Below, piece by piece: positions 27,817 through 37,133 of a stretch of 64,000 nt of DNA. A model generated the notes under the pieces. It ran no database searches and had not been told where the DNA came from. It was given only the letters and a program-made list of their open reading frames with translations. The DNA is from JAAYXS01 sp964550375 (GTDB lineage: Bacteria > Planctomycetota > Phycisphaerae > UBA1845 > Fen-1342). Location of the stretch: contig CAZJYX010000015.1 of the NCBI GenBank assembly GCA_964550375.1, forward strand, positions 30,036-94,035, read 5' to 3'. The translations under genes were made by a program, and so were the position numbers. Every line of letters begins with the position of its first letter. Position 1 is the first letter of the stretch.

Positions 27817-28644
27817 TCAGACGCGCTCCACCGCCACAGCCGGCAGCCAGCCGGTCTGATTGTTGGGCAGCCGCACTTCCACCCAGCCGCCGCGCTCGTG
27901 CAGCACCCACAACTCGACACCCGGCCCCAAGGGTTGCTTCAACGCCGGGTCGGACCCTTCGCCCCAGCCCAGCCGCAGCACGACCGGCTCGCCAACGACG
28001 ACCGCCGGCGGCCACTGCCCCTCTTCCCGCGTCTGCCAGGCAACGGAACCGGCCAGCGAAAGCCCCAGCAGTACGCCGATCACGCCCGCAACCGCCAGAC
28101 TCCGCGCCGGCCAGCGCAGCCGGACGATCAGCAGCAGCCAGCCCAGGATCGTGAGGCCGCCCGCCGCCCAGGCCCGACCGTGCATGGAAGTCCTATAATG
28201 CACAAACGCCAGGTCACGCCACAACCGTGCCTGACCGGCCGGCTCGATGAGCGGCTCCACCTGCCGCCGAGCGTACTCCAGATTCTCCCGCACCCGCTCA
28301 TTCGATGGTTCCAGCCGCTCTGCTCGCCGGTAGTGCAGGATCGCCCGACCCAGATCGCCAAGCCGGAAGTGCGTGTTGCCCAGGTTGTATTCCAGAGCGG
28401 CGTTTCGCACGCCAGCGTCACGCAACGCCGCAAATGCATTGCGGGCCTCACGATACAACTCCTCAGCCTCAGCCGCCCGCTGCTGAGCGACCCGCACGGC
28501 CTCATCGAAGGCGTCCAGCCCACGCCGCAGAATCTCCCGCTGACGCTCCGGCGGAATCCCGGCCGCACGCGCCGTCAGCGGAAACGCCAAACCGGCGGCA
28601 ACCCCGGCCAGAACCAGCGCGGCTGTCAGGACCCTGGGCGTCAT
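27817..28644 (-). CDS. TPR/SH3-like protein, BatE-type
   Basis: 275 residues from an ATG that overlaps the stop of the upstream BatD-like gene (ATGA). Signal peptide (VLTAALVLAGVAAGLAFPLTARA), a helical region, TPR units (AALEYNLGNTHFRLGDLGRAILHYRRAERLEPSNERVRENL), two membrane segments (~155-205) and a C-terminal SH3-like beta domain (GPGVELWVLHERGGWVEVRLP, NQTGWLPA). This matches BatE-type proteins of the Bacteroides aerotolerance operon. Function in that operon is not well defined. BatA, BatB and BatC are not seen here. Confidence 0.75.
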   Translation of the reverse strand: MTPRVLTAALVLAGVAAGLAFPLTARAAGIPPERQREILRRGLDAFDEAVRVAQQRAAEAEELYREARNAFAALRDAGVRNAALEYNLGNTHFRLGDLGRAILHYRRAERLEPSNERVRENLEYARRQVEPLIEPAGQARLWRDLAFVHYRTSMHGRAWAAGGLTILGWLLLIVRLRWPARSLAVAGVIGVLLGLSLAGSVAWQTREEGQWPPAVVVGEPVVLRLGWGEGSDPALKQPLGPGVELWVLHERGGWVEVRLPNNQTGWLPAVAVERV

Positions 28645-30398
28645 ATCCGCTCTCGCTCCAGCGCCGTAAGACACGCCTGCGCCTCATCCACCAGCGCGTC
28701 CGTGTCGCCTTCCGCAGCCGCCCCAAACGTCGCCCGCTCACTCCGCTCGAGCACCTCGCGCCAGCGCTCCCGCAACTCCGGCGCGCCGGTCCGCTCGGCC
28801 AGAAAATCCAGCGCCGCCGGCCCAATCATCCGCCCCACCGGCTGGTTGAAACGCTCCCCCAGGTAGCCGGCCAGGGCCGCCGCAATCGCGCCACCCGCCT
28901 CGCGCGGCGGACGCTGCCGGGCCTGGTCCAGCCGGCGGCGCGCGCTGCGCAGCGCACGTTGCCGCCGCCGGCGTGTCACGCCGCCGGTACGCATGTAGAG
29001 CGACCCAGCCCACACCAGCAGGAACGCGGCCGGCGGCGTGCAGGTCGCCCATGCCAGCGCCTCCAGGCTGACCCGCGAAACGCTCCGCAGTAGCACGTCC
29101 TCGCGGGTTTCGTTGCCGCGCAACCCGTCCAGCACGTGCAGGTCCGCCGTCGGGGCGTCGCGCGGCACGCCGATTCGCTCCGCCAAGGCGCCCGTGTCGA
29201 GCGTCGGCGCCGGAGTTACGCTGATCGGAATGGGCTCGCTGACGGCTACCAGGTAAAGTCCTCTGTCCGGATCGAAATACGGGTATTCGAGCGACGGAAT
29301 CTCGGTCAGATCGGGCCGTTCCGGCCGGATCATCTGCGTGAAGATCTTGCGGCTGCCGACGACCTCACCGGCCAGTTCCTCCGCCGGCACGCGAAACCCG
29401 TTGTTCAAGAGCGGATCCGCCGCCAAATTGGGCCCCGGCAGCGTCTCCAGCGGCCCGTCGCCGCGAATCTCGATAGTCAGTTGAATCGGCTCGCCCACAC
29501 GCACCGCCATGGGGCTGGCCCGCACCACCAGGTCAAACGTGCCCACCGCACCGGTGAAATTGGCCGGCCGCCCCGCGGCAGGCAGCGGCAGCACCTCGAT
29601 CTCGCCAACGCGCGGGCTGGCCCGCAGGTTGCGGTACGCCGTCGGGTAAAGCTGCCCGAAGATGTCGCGCGACAACTCAGTTGGATACTGAATGCCCAGC
29701 TCGATATCGTCGAAGCTCAACCGCCCCGGCCGGTCGGCCACGAACTCCGCCCAGGTCTTGTACGTGTAATACGTTTGGGTGCTGCCGTCCGAACCGCGCC
29801 GCCGCTCGGTAGCCGACTCGACCTCACCCCGAAACGGCCCCAGGTTGATGACCCGGAGCTGCCCGCGCATGTAGTTGGAACTGATGTCGCGCCCCTGCAC
29901 ACGCACCGGCTGGACCCAGATCGTCAGGACCAGCCGCACGCGCTGCCCCACATAGATACGCCGGTGGTCAGAGGTAATCTCGACGAAGAACAGCTCGCCG
30001 GCGTCACCCGGCTGCACATCGACGCGCACCGGGGGTGTCTGCAGCGCACGCCCGTCCACGCTGACCGTCACCGGCGGTATCACCAGCTCGCCGGCCTCGC
30101 GCGCCGTCAGCTCGAAGCGGTACGTTCGCCGCGTCGACGACGTCATCCGCCCGTTCACGATGTAAGTCTGCGACGATTCCTGCTGGCCCAGGCTGCGCAC
30201 CGTGCAGCCCGGCAGATCAGGAAAGACCGGCGGGTCGCAACTGCTGAAGTTCTCCACGCGCAGCGCAACCGTGAATGGCTCGCCGGCGTAGATATCCCGG
30301 CTCTCCACCTCGAGACCGAGCTGCGCCTGGCCCAGGGCCACCGGCCCTGCCAGCCCCAGGCACGTCAGTAGCAGCCAACCCGAAACAATCCTGCGCAT
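28641..30398 (-). CDS. BatD-like protein (oxygen tolerance family)
   Basis: 585 residues from the ATG at 30398 (a GTG two codons earlier is possible). Signal peptide (IVSGWLLLTCLGLAGPVALGQ) followed by long beta-rich extracellular/periplasmic domains with the BatD opening pattern (LGLEVESRDIYAGEPFTVALRVEN) and later PMAVRVGEPIQLTIEIRGDGPLE. A single membrane helix lies around 460-480 and a basic, helical cytoplasmic tail follows. Together with the coupled BatE-like gene it forms a two-gene unit; the MoxR and von Willebrand partners are absent from the immediate neighbourhood. Confidence 0.82.
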   Translation of the reverse strand: MRRIVSGWLLLTCLGLAGPVALGQAQLGLEVESRDIYAGEPFTVALRVENFSSCDPPVFPDLPGCTVRSLGQQESSQTYIVNGRMTSSTRRTYRFELTAREAGELVIPPVTVSVDGRALQTPPVRVDVQPGDAGELFFVEITSDHRRIYVGQRVRLVLTIWVQPVRVQGRDISSNYMRGQLRVINLGPFRGEVESATERRRGSDGSTQTYYTYKTWAEFVADRPGRLSFDDIELGIQYPTELSRDIFGQLYPTAYRNLRASPRVGEIEVLPLPAAGRPANFTGAVGTFDLVVRASPMAVRVGEPIQLTIEIRGDGPLETLPGPNLAADPLLNNGFRVPAEELAGEVVGSRKIFTQMIRPERPDLTEIPSLEYPYFDPDRGLYLVAVSEPIPISVTPAPTLDTGALAERIGVPRDAPTADLHVLDGLRGNETREDVLLRSVSRVSLEALAWATCTPPAAFLLVWAGSLYMRTGGVTRRRRQRALRSARRRLDQARQRPPREAGGAIAAALAGYLGERFNQPVGRMIGPAALDFLAERTGAPELRERWREVLERSERATFGAAAEGDTDALVDEAQACLTALERERI

Positions 30399-30492
30399 CT
30401 TCACCTGCTTCGCGCTACGCCCGTCGCAGCGCCCTCGCCATCCTGGACGCCGCTCGTGGCCGCGCCCCGTCGAATTCTACGAACGCCCCGCC

Positions 30493-31581
30493 TCAGCGCG
30501 AACCCGCCAACTCACGTAGCCGCGCGAACGGATCCGCCGCGCCGGCCGCGTCCCGCAACGCTTCCAGCAGCGCGGGAAACTCACCCCCCACCGTGTCATA
30601 CACCGCCGCAAACACGTCCAGGTCCAGGTGATACCGCCGCCGCAGCAGTACAAACGCGTTGTTCGTCGGCATCCGGCCCCACCATTCGTGCCGTTCCGGC
30701 GCACTCAGTTCCGGCAACACCTCGTTCGTGAACCGCTCCCGGGCGGCCTGGAACACCGCCTCCCGCCCCGCCACCTTCTCCGCACTGCTGATGTCCTGCG
30801 CGTAATGCGCCTCCAGCTCCGCCGCCAGTTGCAGCAGCCACGCGGTAATACGCTCCTGGTCCGCATAGGAGACTTCCAGGGCCGTGATTGCCTCCTCACC
30901 CGCCGCCCCCTGCCGCTCGTAGTAACGCCGCGCCCCCGCCCGCCCAATGAACGTCGCCAGCGACTCGTTGAACGTGCTCTGACCACTGACGTAGATCGTG
31001 TTGTGCGCCAACTCGTGGATTACAGTCTCCACAATCGATCCGTCCGGACGATTCAGGAACGACGACTGCACCGGATCGGGAAACCACCCCAGCGTGCTGT
31101 ACGCGTCCACGCCGTAGATGTACGTGTCGTACCCCTCCTGCTGCAGCTCCGCCGCGGCGTCCTCGGCGTCCGCTCGCTCGAAGAACCCGATGTAGTCGAT
31201 CGTCCCGATGATCGGGAAGTGCCAGCGCCGCGGCGTGAGCGCATCCTGGCGCGCGGCCGAGAGGTTGTACCCGATCGGCTCACCGCCGCTGTCGTGATAC
31301 AGCGAATAGCTGCCGCCGACGCGCAGCCCCAACTCGTCGCGGGCGAAGTCACGGGCCGCCACGACCAGCCGCAGCTTGCGCTCCTGCTCGGCAGTCAGCC
31401 GACCATCCGCCAGAACCTGCTCGATCGGCACGGTCCGGGTCATCATGCCGAGCTGCCCCAGGCCCTGCCGAATGACATATTGGACGGAAGATGCACAGCC
31501 ACCCAGCGGCAGCAGCGCCGCGATCAGTAGCACGCTTGAACTCGGAATTTTCCTGCCGACCATGCCAATCACATTCCGCAT
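30493..31581 (-). CDS. Putative zinc aminopeptidase lipoprotein
   Basis: 362 residues from the ATG of MRNVIGMVGRKI. A lipoprotein signal (VLLIAALLPLGGC) gives a predicted lipid anchor. The mature part begins QYVIRQGLGQLGMMTRTVPIE, and the active-site region is SIVETVIHELAHNTIYV, a zinc HExxH motif; downstream FNESLATFIGRAGARRYY provides a glutamate as third ligand candidate. This is the pattern of the predicted aminopeptidase family PF10023. Start choice is uncertain because in-frame ATGs exist upstream (to 31677), but those lack a good RBS. It is divergent from the DUF6941-like gene. Confidence 0.82.
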   Translation of the reverse strand: MRNVIGMVGRKIPSSSVLLIAALLPLGGCASSVQYVIRQGLGQLGMMTRTVPIEQVLADGRLTAEQERKLRLVVAARDFARDELGLRVGGSYSLYHDSGGEPIGYNLSAARQDALTPRRWHFPIIGTIDYIGFFERADAEDAAAELQQEGYDTYIYGVDAYSTLGWFPDPVQSSFLNRPDGSIVETVIHELAHNTIYVSGQSTFNESLATFIGRAGARRYYERQGAAGEEAITALEVSYADQERITAWLLQLAAELEAHYAQDISSAEKVAGREAVFQAARERFTNEVLPELSAPERHEWWGRMPTNNAFVLLRRRYHLDLDVFAAVYDTVGGEFPALLEALRDAAGAADPFARLRELAGSR

Positions 31582-31652
31582 CACGCGCGGCAACGGCGCG
31601 TGGCCATCAACCTGTTCGGTCGGTATCATATCATGGCAGATGGGAGGCACGC

Positions 31653-32102
31653 ATGCCCGATGAAGGACCGCTGGCACGTCCGACGCTCGTTTCGCTGCTG
31701 ATTTGTGACCAGGTCATCGACGACAAGATCACCAACAAGAAAAGCGCCATCGGGCTGTTCAACACGGTGCTGGTGCCGCAACTACCCACCACCATCCCGC
31801 AAATCGTCGTCCTGGCCTCCCTGACCGAGATCGGCGCCAATACCACCATCGAGTTGCGGCTGGTGCGCGACGCGGACAACAACGTCCTGTTCCACACGCA
31901 CGGCCCGATCGAGGCCCCCAACCCGCTGGCCACGGTGGACCTGCTCTTCGCCATGCACGGCATCCGCCTGACCGCGCCCGGCCAGTACGCCTTCGAAATC
32001 TGCTGTGCCGACGAAATCCTCGGCCGCCGCCGCTTCCAGGTGCTGCAGCGCGCCCCACGCCAACCGCCACAGCCCCCGCCGGCCGCGCCGTCCGAAAACT
32101 AG
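31653..32102 (+). CDS. Conserved hypothetical protein, DUF6941-like
   Basis: 149 residues, GGGAGG 7 bases before the ATG. The core LVSLLICDQVIDDKITNKKSAIGLFNTV followed by beta strands (TTIELRLVRDADNNVLF, GQYAFEICCADEILGRRRFQVL) resembles the small cytosolic DUF6941 family, whose function is unknown. The proline-rich tail is a low-complexity end. No signal peptide or membrane segment. It sits between a divergent lipoprotein gene and a convergent DUF4139 gene and appears to be monocistronic. Confidence 0.7.
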   Translation: MPDEGPLARPTLVSLLICDQVIDDKITNKKSAIGLFNTVLVPQLPTTIPQIVVLASLTEIGANTTIELRLVRDADNNVLFHTHGPIEAPNPLATVDLLFAMHGIRLTAPGQYAFEICCADEILGRRRFQVLQRAPRQPPQPPPAAPSEN

Positions 32103-32128
32103 GCCGCCGGCGCGCAGCGCCGCACGGG

Positions 32129-34171
32129 TCACGACACCTCCAGCGCCAACAGGTACTCTTCCAACGCCGTGCGCTTCTGCTCGCGGGCCTGCCGGGCGGT
32201 CTCGATCTGCGCCCGAAGCTGTCCGATGCGCGTCTCCAGCTCGTCGAACTTGCGCAACTGGCGTGCGTAGACGTCGGTGCCCTGCGGCAGTGTCCGCAGG
32301 TTGTCGCGCAAGCGAACCTGGTCGGCCACAACCTCGTTTAGCTCCTGCTCCAGCTTCTCGCACTGCCTGGACACGTCCGTCAGCTCCGTCCGCAGCGCAA
32401 CGAGGCGTTCGAGCGCCTCCCGCACCGCGGGCGATATCACCCGCGACCGCAGATAGAAGTCAATCGTGTCCAGCCGGCAATCCAGCAGCCGCAGCGACTG
32501 CTCCGCCTGGCGCTCCAGCTTCACCCGGTACGACACACTCTGGCCGGCCGGCACATCCACGCGCAGCCGCAACAGGCGCGGCGTGCGCTCGTACGGCTCG
32601 CGCGGCTCAACCAGCGTCCAGTCGGGCGTGTACGGCTGCTCGAGTATGACGGCCCGCTCCCGCTCCGCCTTGTTCTTGATCACGTACTTGCGCTCGTCCA
32701 GATACTTGTGCCCGTACCACAGCACGCCCTTGGCGATCCGCAGGCTCATCAGCTCTTCCGGTCGCGGCATGCGCTCCACCGCCACCTCCGTCGCCAGATC
32801 CAGTGCATACGCTATCAGACGCTTCTCGCCGGGCTTCATGTCCGGCAGCTTCGCGTCGCCGGCATAGACGCTGCCATCGAAGACGGTGACCGGCCCCTGC
32901 ATCAGGTGCAGGTCGGTCGCGTTGACCAGCTCCAGCCCGTTGAGCGGATACTTCTCATGCGTGCTCGGGTTGTAGATGCTGACCTTCTCCCCCGCGATGG
33001 CCGCGTTCACGATCGGCAGCATGGCCGAGTGCTGGCGCGGAATCGAAACCGGCGCCTGGATGACATACTCGAACAGCTCGCCGGCCTGCTGTGCCGCCGC
33101 CACCGACGCCACCCCGCGGCCACTCAGGTCCAACTCTTCGGGCGCCTCCGACATCAGCGGCGCCGGCGCCTCGCCGGCATACGCGTCCGCCGCCGCCATC
33201 TCCATCATCTGCGCACGCCCCCGGGCCATCTGCCGCCCCCGCCCAGCAGACCTCTGAGCACCCCTGAGCTCCATCCCACCCTCATACTGCGGCGCGCGCA
33301 GCGACGCGTACAACTCAAGCTCCTCCAGCGGCCGCGGCACGTAGAGCGGCGTATACAGGTCCATCCGGAAAGAGATCGGCCGGCCGGATACCAACGACAG
33401 CCGCACATCCCGCCAGTCCTTCTCCGTCGCGTTCTCAACTGTCGCCCACCCCTGCATGAACGGCGGCTCGTCACCGGACAGCACCAGCCGGTAGCTCGTC
33501 TTCCAGATCGGCGCCTCGAGCAGATACGCCGCCCGCACCTTGCGCCGCCCGGCCCCGTCAAAGCGCAACACTACGCTCTTCTTGTCCGCATCGTGCGCTT
33601 CCGCCAGCGTCGCCAACGCCTTCCGCAACTCCCCGTCCACCTTCTCGTCCAGCAGCCGGATCCCGCGCAGCTCCGCCAACGCCATTTGCTCCAGCCCGGA
33701 CTCGGTCAGCAGGTTCAGCACGTCGCGCTCTACAACATGATGGTCACCAACGACCGTGAGTTGCGTCTCAACGCCGACGATCGCACCACGAAGAGCACGC
33801 GGACCGCCAATCTCGACTACCTCGCCGCGCAGTTGATCCAACAGTTCACCCAGCGTCGGCTTGCCGGTGATGTCAACCGCGAAGCTGCGCAGCGCCTTCT
33901 CCACCGGGTCACGCGCGGCATAACTCACGGCCCCGATGGTCCCGCCGCCGAAATCCTGAACCACCAACGACTTGAGAATGTCGTTGATCTGGTCGGTGCG
34001 GAACCGCAGTTCGGCTGTCTTCGTCCCGCTGACCTCCGCCGTACACTCGAAATACCCCACGCCGCTGCTGAACAGCGCCACACGCGTGACGTCCAGGTCC
34101 ACTGTTTCCTGTGCGCCAACCGTGACACCCAGCAACATCACGCCCAGAAATGCGACAGCCTGAGGTTTCAT
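32129..34171 (-). CDS. DUF4139 domain-containing secreted protein
   Basis: 680 residues. Signal peptide (MKPQAVAFLGVMLLGVTVGAQ), then VTRVALFSSGVGYFECTAEVSG and the DUF4139 core around KVRAAYLLEAPIWKTSYRLVL, GWATVENATEKDWRDVRLSLVSGRPISF. The C-terminal portion has further beta strands and a coiled-coil-like helical end (ERLVALRTELTDVSRQCEKLEQELNE). Similar proteins are found in many Bacteroidetes and planctomycetes without known function. AGGAG precedes the ATG. It faces the DUF6941-like gene across 26 bases that include a small 6-bp hairpin (32108-32122). Confidence 0.85.
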   Translation of the reverse strand: MKPQAVAFLGVMLLGVTVGAQETVDLDVTRVALFSSGVGYFECTAEVSGTKTAELRFRTDQINDILKSLVVQDFGGGTIGAVSYAARDPVEKALRSFAVDITGKPTLGELLDQLRGEVVEIGGPRALRGAIVGVETQLTVVGDHHVVERDVLNLLTESGLEQMALAELRGIRLLDEKVDGELRKALATLAEAHDADKKSVVLRFDGAGRRKVRAAYLLEAPIWKTSYRLVLSGDEPPFMQGWATVENATEKDWRDVRLSLVSGRPISFRMDLYTPLYVPRPLEELELYASLRAPQYEGGMELRGAQRSAGRGRQMARGRAQMMEMAAADAYAGEAPAPLMSEAPEELDLSGRGVASVAAAQQAGELFEYVIQAPVSIPRQHSAMLPIVNAAIAGEKVSIYNPSTHEKYPLNGLELVNATDLHLMQGPVTVFDGSVYAGDAKLPDMKPGEKRLIAYALDLATEVAVERMPRPEELMSLRIAKGVLWYGHKYLDERKYVIKNKAERERAVILEQPYTPDWTLVEPREPYERTPRLLRLRVDVPAGQSVSYRVKLERQAEQSLRLLDCRLDTIDFYLRSRVISPAVREALERLVALRTELTDVSRQCEKLEQELNEVVADQVRLRDNLRTLPQGTDVYARQLRKFDELETRIGQLRAQIETARQAREQKRTALEEYLLALEVS

Positions 34172-34305
34172 ACCGCAACTCCTGCGACGAGCACGAGAAC
34201 ATCCCGAACGGCCGTGACACGCGACGGCCGCCTACATAGCATATTGGACTACGGAACCGCAGAGTAGTTCCCGAGGTGCGGCAAAATCTGCCCGCTGCAG
34301 CGCTT

Positions 34306-35712
34306 ATGACCGAAACCCCTCCCGGACGGCCCTGTCGACACTCCGCGGTGCAGCCCATCAGCCGCACCCGCGCCCTGCTGGCAGCGGCATTGGCCGCCTG
34401 CTGCCTGATCAGCCCGGCATTCGCCGACCCACTGCCACCAGCCTGGACCTGGACCGCGCCGGCCGACATAGAGTGGGTCGAGCCCGTGCCGACCCATGCG
34501 CTCCTGCTCGTGGCCACGGCGGCCGGCCAGGTGTACGTGCTCGACGCGCGCAGCAGAGCCGACCGGCGGGCTCCGCCGCTCGCGGCCCGTCCTGGCGTGG
34601 TCTATGCCGGTGCCGCTCCTGAGCATGGCCTGGCCTGCTGCCATGACCGCCTGAGCGTATACGCAATCGAACTCGAATCGCCGGCCCGCCTGCGCTGGCA
34701 GGTTGACGCCTGGCAGGTCGGCGAAGCGGACGCCCCACAAGCTCAGCGCGGCGATCCGGAAGACTTGCGCCGCCTGCTCGCCGCCCAAGCCACGCCGGAC
34801 GGCGTGCTCATCGTCCGTGACGACGGCCGCGTCGGCTCTCTTGAGCTACGCTCGGGCACCCTGCTCTGGCAACACCGCCTCGGCAACCTGACCGATGTCC
34901 AGATTCGCGTCGCCGGGCGCCACGCGGCGCTCCTCTGGCGACGCGGCCCCGAGATCGGCGCAGAACTAGTTGACCTGACCGACGGCGAGTGGGAAACGTT
35001 CGGCCTGCCGGAGGAAACACCCTGGCCCGTCTGGAGCGGACTGGTCACCCGCGGCCTTGTCTGTGCATACCCGGACCGCATAACGCTGAGCGATCTCAGC
35101 GGCACCACTGTGCTGCACACGGCGGACGAGCGTCAACCAATCCGGCTTGCGAGCCTCAGCCGCTGTCGGCTCCCCTCCGCCGACCGGCTCGAGCCGCCCC
35201 ATGACGCCCTGATCTTCGTAACAGCCGCCGGCCGCTGGCAAGCCCTCGATCTGCAAACCGGCGCGTCACGCTGGACGATCCAGGATCAACCAGCGCACCC
35301 GACCGCCTGGATCGCAACCCAGGTAACTGACGACCTCTTGATCACCACGACGGCGCGGGTAGCCGAGGCTCGGGCAATCGCAACGGGGCGCTGCATACTC
35401 CGCTTCGAATCGCACGCGGCCGACCTCATGGCAGTCCACGCGGACGGGCCGGCGTTGAGCCTTCTGAGTATCAGCGCGACGAAGCGGCCGGCCTGGCCGA
35501 CACTTACAGTCGCCACGCTGCCGGACATGGCCGGACCCCTGCCTGAACTGCGGGCGCTAAGCTATCCGCTCGATTGCCCGAATCCGCCCGCACAGTTCAC
35601 GTGGGTCGGGGACACGCTCGTCCTGGTCACCAAGCGCGCGCTCCACGCCTTCACCCGGCCGAACCTCAACCCTCAGATTGCTTGTCCGCCGCCGCCCTTT
35701 GCCCTACGCTGA
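34306..35712 (+). CDS. Exported PQQ-like beta-propeller protein
   Basis: 468 residues from the ATG at 34306; GTGs at 34276 and 34348 are alternatives, the latter giving a compact signal peptide (ISRTRALLAAALAACCLISPAFA). The mature protein is a series of short blade-like repeats (LLVATAAGQVYVLDARS, LIVRDDGRVGSLELRSGTLLWQHRL, FVTAAGRWQALDLQTGASRWTI) of the WD/PQQ type. No catalytic residues are evident; such proteins usually act as periplasmic scaffolds or as BamB-like factors. It is followed by a STAS gene 47 bases later. Confidence 0.7.
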   Translation: MTETPPGRPCRHSAVQPISRTRALLAAALAACCLISPAFADPLPPAWTWTAPADIEWVEPVPTHALLLVATAAGQVYVLDARSRADRRAPPLAARPGVVYAGAAPEHGLACCHDRLSVYAIELESPARLRWQVDAWQVGEADAPQAQRGDPEDLRRLLAAQATPDGVLIVRDDGRVGSLELRSGTLLWQHRLGNLTDVQIRVAGRHAALLWRRGPEIGAELVDLTDGEWETFGLPEETPWPVWSGLVTRGLVCAYPDRITLSDLSGTTVLHTADERQPIRLASLSRCRLPSADRLEPPHDALIFVTAAGRWQALDLQTGASRWTIQDQPAHPTAWIATQVTDDLLITTTARVAEARAIATGRCILRFESHAADLMAVHADGPALSLLSISATKRPAWPTLTVATLPDMAGPLPELRALSYPLDCPNPPAQFTWVGDTLVLVTKRALHAFTRPNLNPQIACPPPPFALR

Positions 35713-35759
35713 CCGCGCGTGCTCTCGTGGAATACACAGCACTCGAATGCGAGGCGCCG

Positions 35760-36095
35760 ATGCAAACCGACGTGCAAGACTGCGATGGCGTGAAGGTGGT
35801 CCGCTTGCAGGGCGACCTGACCGGCGAGGCCCAGGACGCGCTGGCCGACACTTTCGGCGAATTGCTCACCACGCCACACGCTCGCATCATCATCGACCTG
35901 GCCGGAGTCGAGTTCATGAACTCCGCCGGTCTGAGCGAGCTCGTCCGCACCGTGGCCCAGGCCAACGTGCAGGAGGCCCGCGTGCTCCTCACCAACCCGT
36001 CGCCGTACATCGCGGGCGTCCTCGAAACGACCAAGCTGGATACCTTCTTTGAGGTGTACTCCACGCGCGAGGAAGCCCTCAAGGCGCTCTGCTGA
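35760..36095 (+). CDS. STAS-domain anti-sigma factor antagonist
   Basis: 111 residues, a complete stand-alone STAS domain. DGVKVVRLQGDLTGEAQDALADTF, the strand ARIIIDLAGVEFMNSAGLSEL (with the conserved phosphorylatable serine in the NSAGL motif) and the terminal helices match SpoIIAA/RsbV-like antagonists, which bind anti-sigma kinases when dephosphorylated. No RsbW-like kinase or phosphatase lies nearby. The upstream stretch in the same frame has no plausible coding content, so the ATG at 35760 is chosen. Confidence 0.92.
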   Translation: MQTDVQDCDGVKVVRLQGDLTGEAQDALADTFGELLTTPHARIIIDLAGVEFMNSAGLSELVRTVAQANVQEARVLLTNPSPYIAGVLETTKLDTFFEVYSTREEALKALC

Positions 36096-36113
36096 CCCGC
36101 CCGTTTCGCCACC

Positions 36114-36133
36114 TCCCAGCCAATCGCGGCTGG
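36114..36133 (+). terminator. Hairpin after the STAS gene
   Basis: CCCAGCC (36114-36120) pairs with GGCTGGG (36127-36133), 7 bp with a 6-base loop, 18 bases after the stop codon. No T-run. Confidence 0.35.
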
Positions 36134-36202
36134 GCACACCCGCGGCACCACCCCGCGAGCTGACCGGGCAGGCAAATCCGGCGCCGCGCCGAGGTTTTGG
36201 CC

Positions 36203-36231
36203 TTGTAATCGCCACGTGAAAACGCCATACT
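36203..36231 (+). promoter_or_regulatory. Possible promoter for the PEP-CTERM gene
   Basis: TTGTAA (36203-36208), a 17-base spacer and CATACT (36226-36231), 4/6 matches in each hexamer, upstream of a gene with a strong RBS. Confidence 0.4.
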
Positions 36232-36288
36232 GAATGACAGAGAGGGTCCTGATCAGTACGCCCTGAACCAGATCGAGGAGTTAGGAGC

Positions 36289-37038
36289 ATGTTTTCACCA
36301 CAGATTGCCGGGTTCCGTGTCTTGCGCGCTTCTGCTGTGCTGCTGGCCGTGTCCTGCGTCGCCAGCGCCCCCGCCGCCCTGCTGGACGACTTCTCTGACG
36401 GCACCGATGCCGGCTGGACCCACCTGGACCTGCTCAGCATGTTCGGCCTGGGCCACACCGTCTATGACGCGAGCAGCGGGGTCTACCAGATCTCTTCCAG
36501 CGAAGCTCTGCCGCCCACATTCGTGGGCACCGGCAGCTTCTGGACGGATTCGGCCACTGATCCGTACTTCAGCGACGGCTACATGCGCATGCGCTTCAGC
36601 ACGGACAGCGTCATCTCCAACCCGTTCAGCACCCTGCGGCTGAACCCGGTGTCGGGTGATTACTACTGCTTCTATGCGCGGCCCTCGGGCGCCGGGACGA
36701 TCGGCATAACGCGGGTAACCGGCCTGCTGGATTCGGAGGACCTCGTGGCGACGACGTTCCCGATCACGCCGGGCGCGTGGTACTGGATGGAAGCCGGCGC
36801 GCTGGGCGACACGCTCTCGCTGAAAGTCTGGGCCGAGGGTGATCCCGAGCCGGACACCGCGCAGCTCACCACCACCGACGACAGCTTCGCGTTCGGCGCG
36901 CTGGCCGTCGGGTTGTACAAGTACGCCACTGATGCCGGCTTTATCTCGAGCCAGTTCGACGACGTGAGCTTCATCCCGGAGCCGAGCAGCCTCCTGCTGG
37001 TGCTCGTCCTGGGTGCCGCCCTGGCGCGGCGCCGCTGA
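36289..37038 (+). CDS. PEP-CTERM sorting-domain protein
   Basis: 249 residues. Signal peptide (VLRASAVLLAVSCVASAPAA) and a mature beta-rich domain of the concanavalin-like type (DDFSDGTDAGWTHLD, YMRMRFSTDS, AGAWYW-like segment PGAWYWMEAGALGDTLSLKVWAEG). The C-terminus IPEPSSLLLVLVLGAALARRR is a canonical PEP motif, hydrophobic helix and basic cluster, which targets the protein to the exosortase/EpsH system. No exosortase is in this window. GGAGTTAGGAGC precedes the ATG. Such proteins are often associated with exopolysaccharide. Confidence 0.9.
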   Translation: MFSPQIAGFRVLRASAVLLAVSCVASAPAALLDDFSDGTDAGWTHLDLLSMFGLGHTVYDASSGVYQISSSEALPPTFVGTGSFWTDSATDPYFSDGYMRMRFSTDSVISNPFSTLRLNPVSGDYYCFYARPSGAGTIGITRVTGLLDSEDLVATTFPITPGAWYWMEAGALGDTLSLKVWAEGDPEPDTAQLTTTDDSFAFGALAVGLYKYATDAGFISSQFDDVSFIPEPSSLLLVLVLGAALARRR

Positions 37039-37085
37039 TCAACCAGCGTTCGGCACACTTCGGCCAGCGCGCCTAGCCCAGCCCA

Positions 37086-37114
37086 CGGGCCGCCGCCAAG
37101 CTCGGACCGGCCCG
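37086..37114. terminator. Hairpin between convergent genes
   Basis: CGGGCCG (37086-37092) pairs with CGGCCCG (37108-37114) between the PEP-CTERM and PiT genes; a possible bidirectional terminator with a 15-base loop. Confidence 0.35.
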
Positions 37115-37133
37115 CACAAATGGCCTGGCGCGC

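Noticed and set aside
26638..28866. A 742-codon plus-strand open frame
   Set aside because: It is antisense to the ArnT/PMT-like and BatE-like genes and consists mainly of Arg, Pro, His and Gln, typical of a shadow frame.
32708..34267. A 519-codon plus-strand frame opposite the DUF4139 gene
   Set aside because: Shadow of the DUF4139 coding frame; no domain, Arg/His/Gln-rich.
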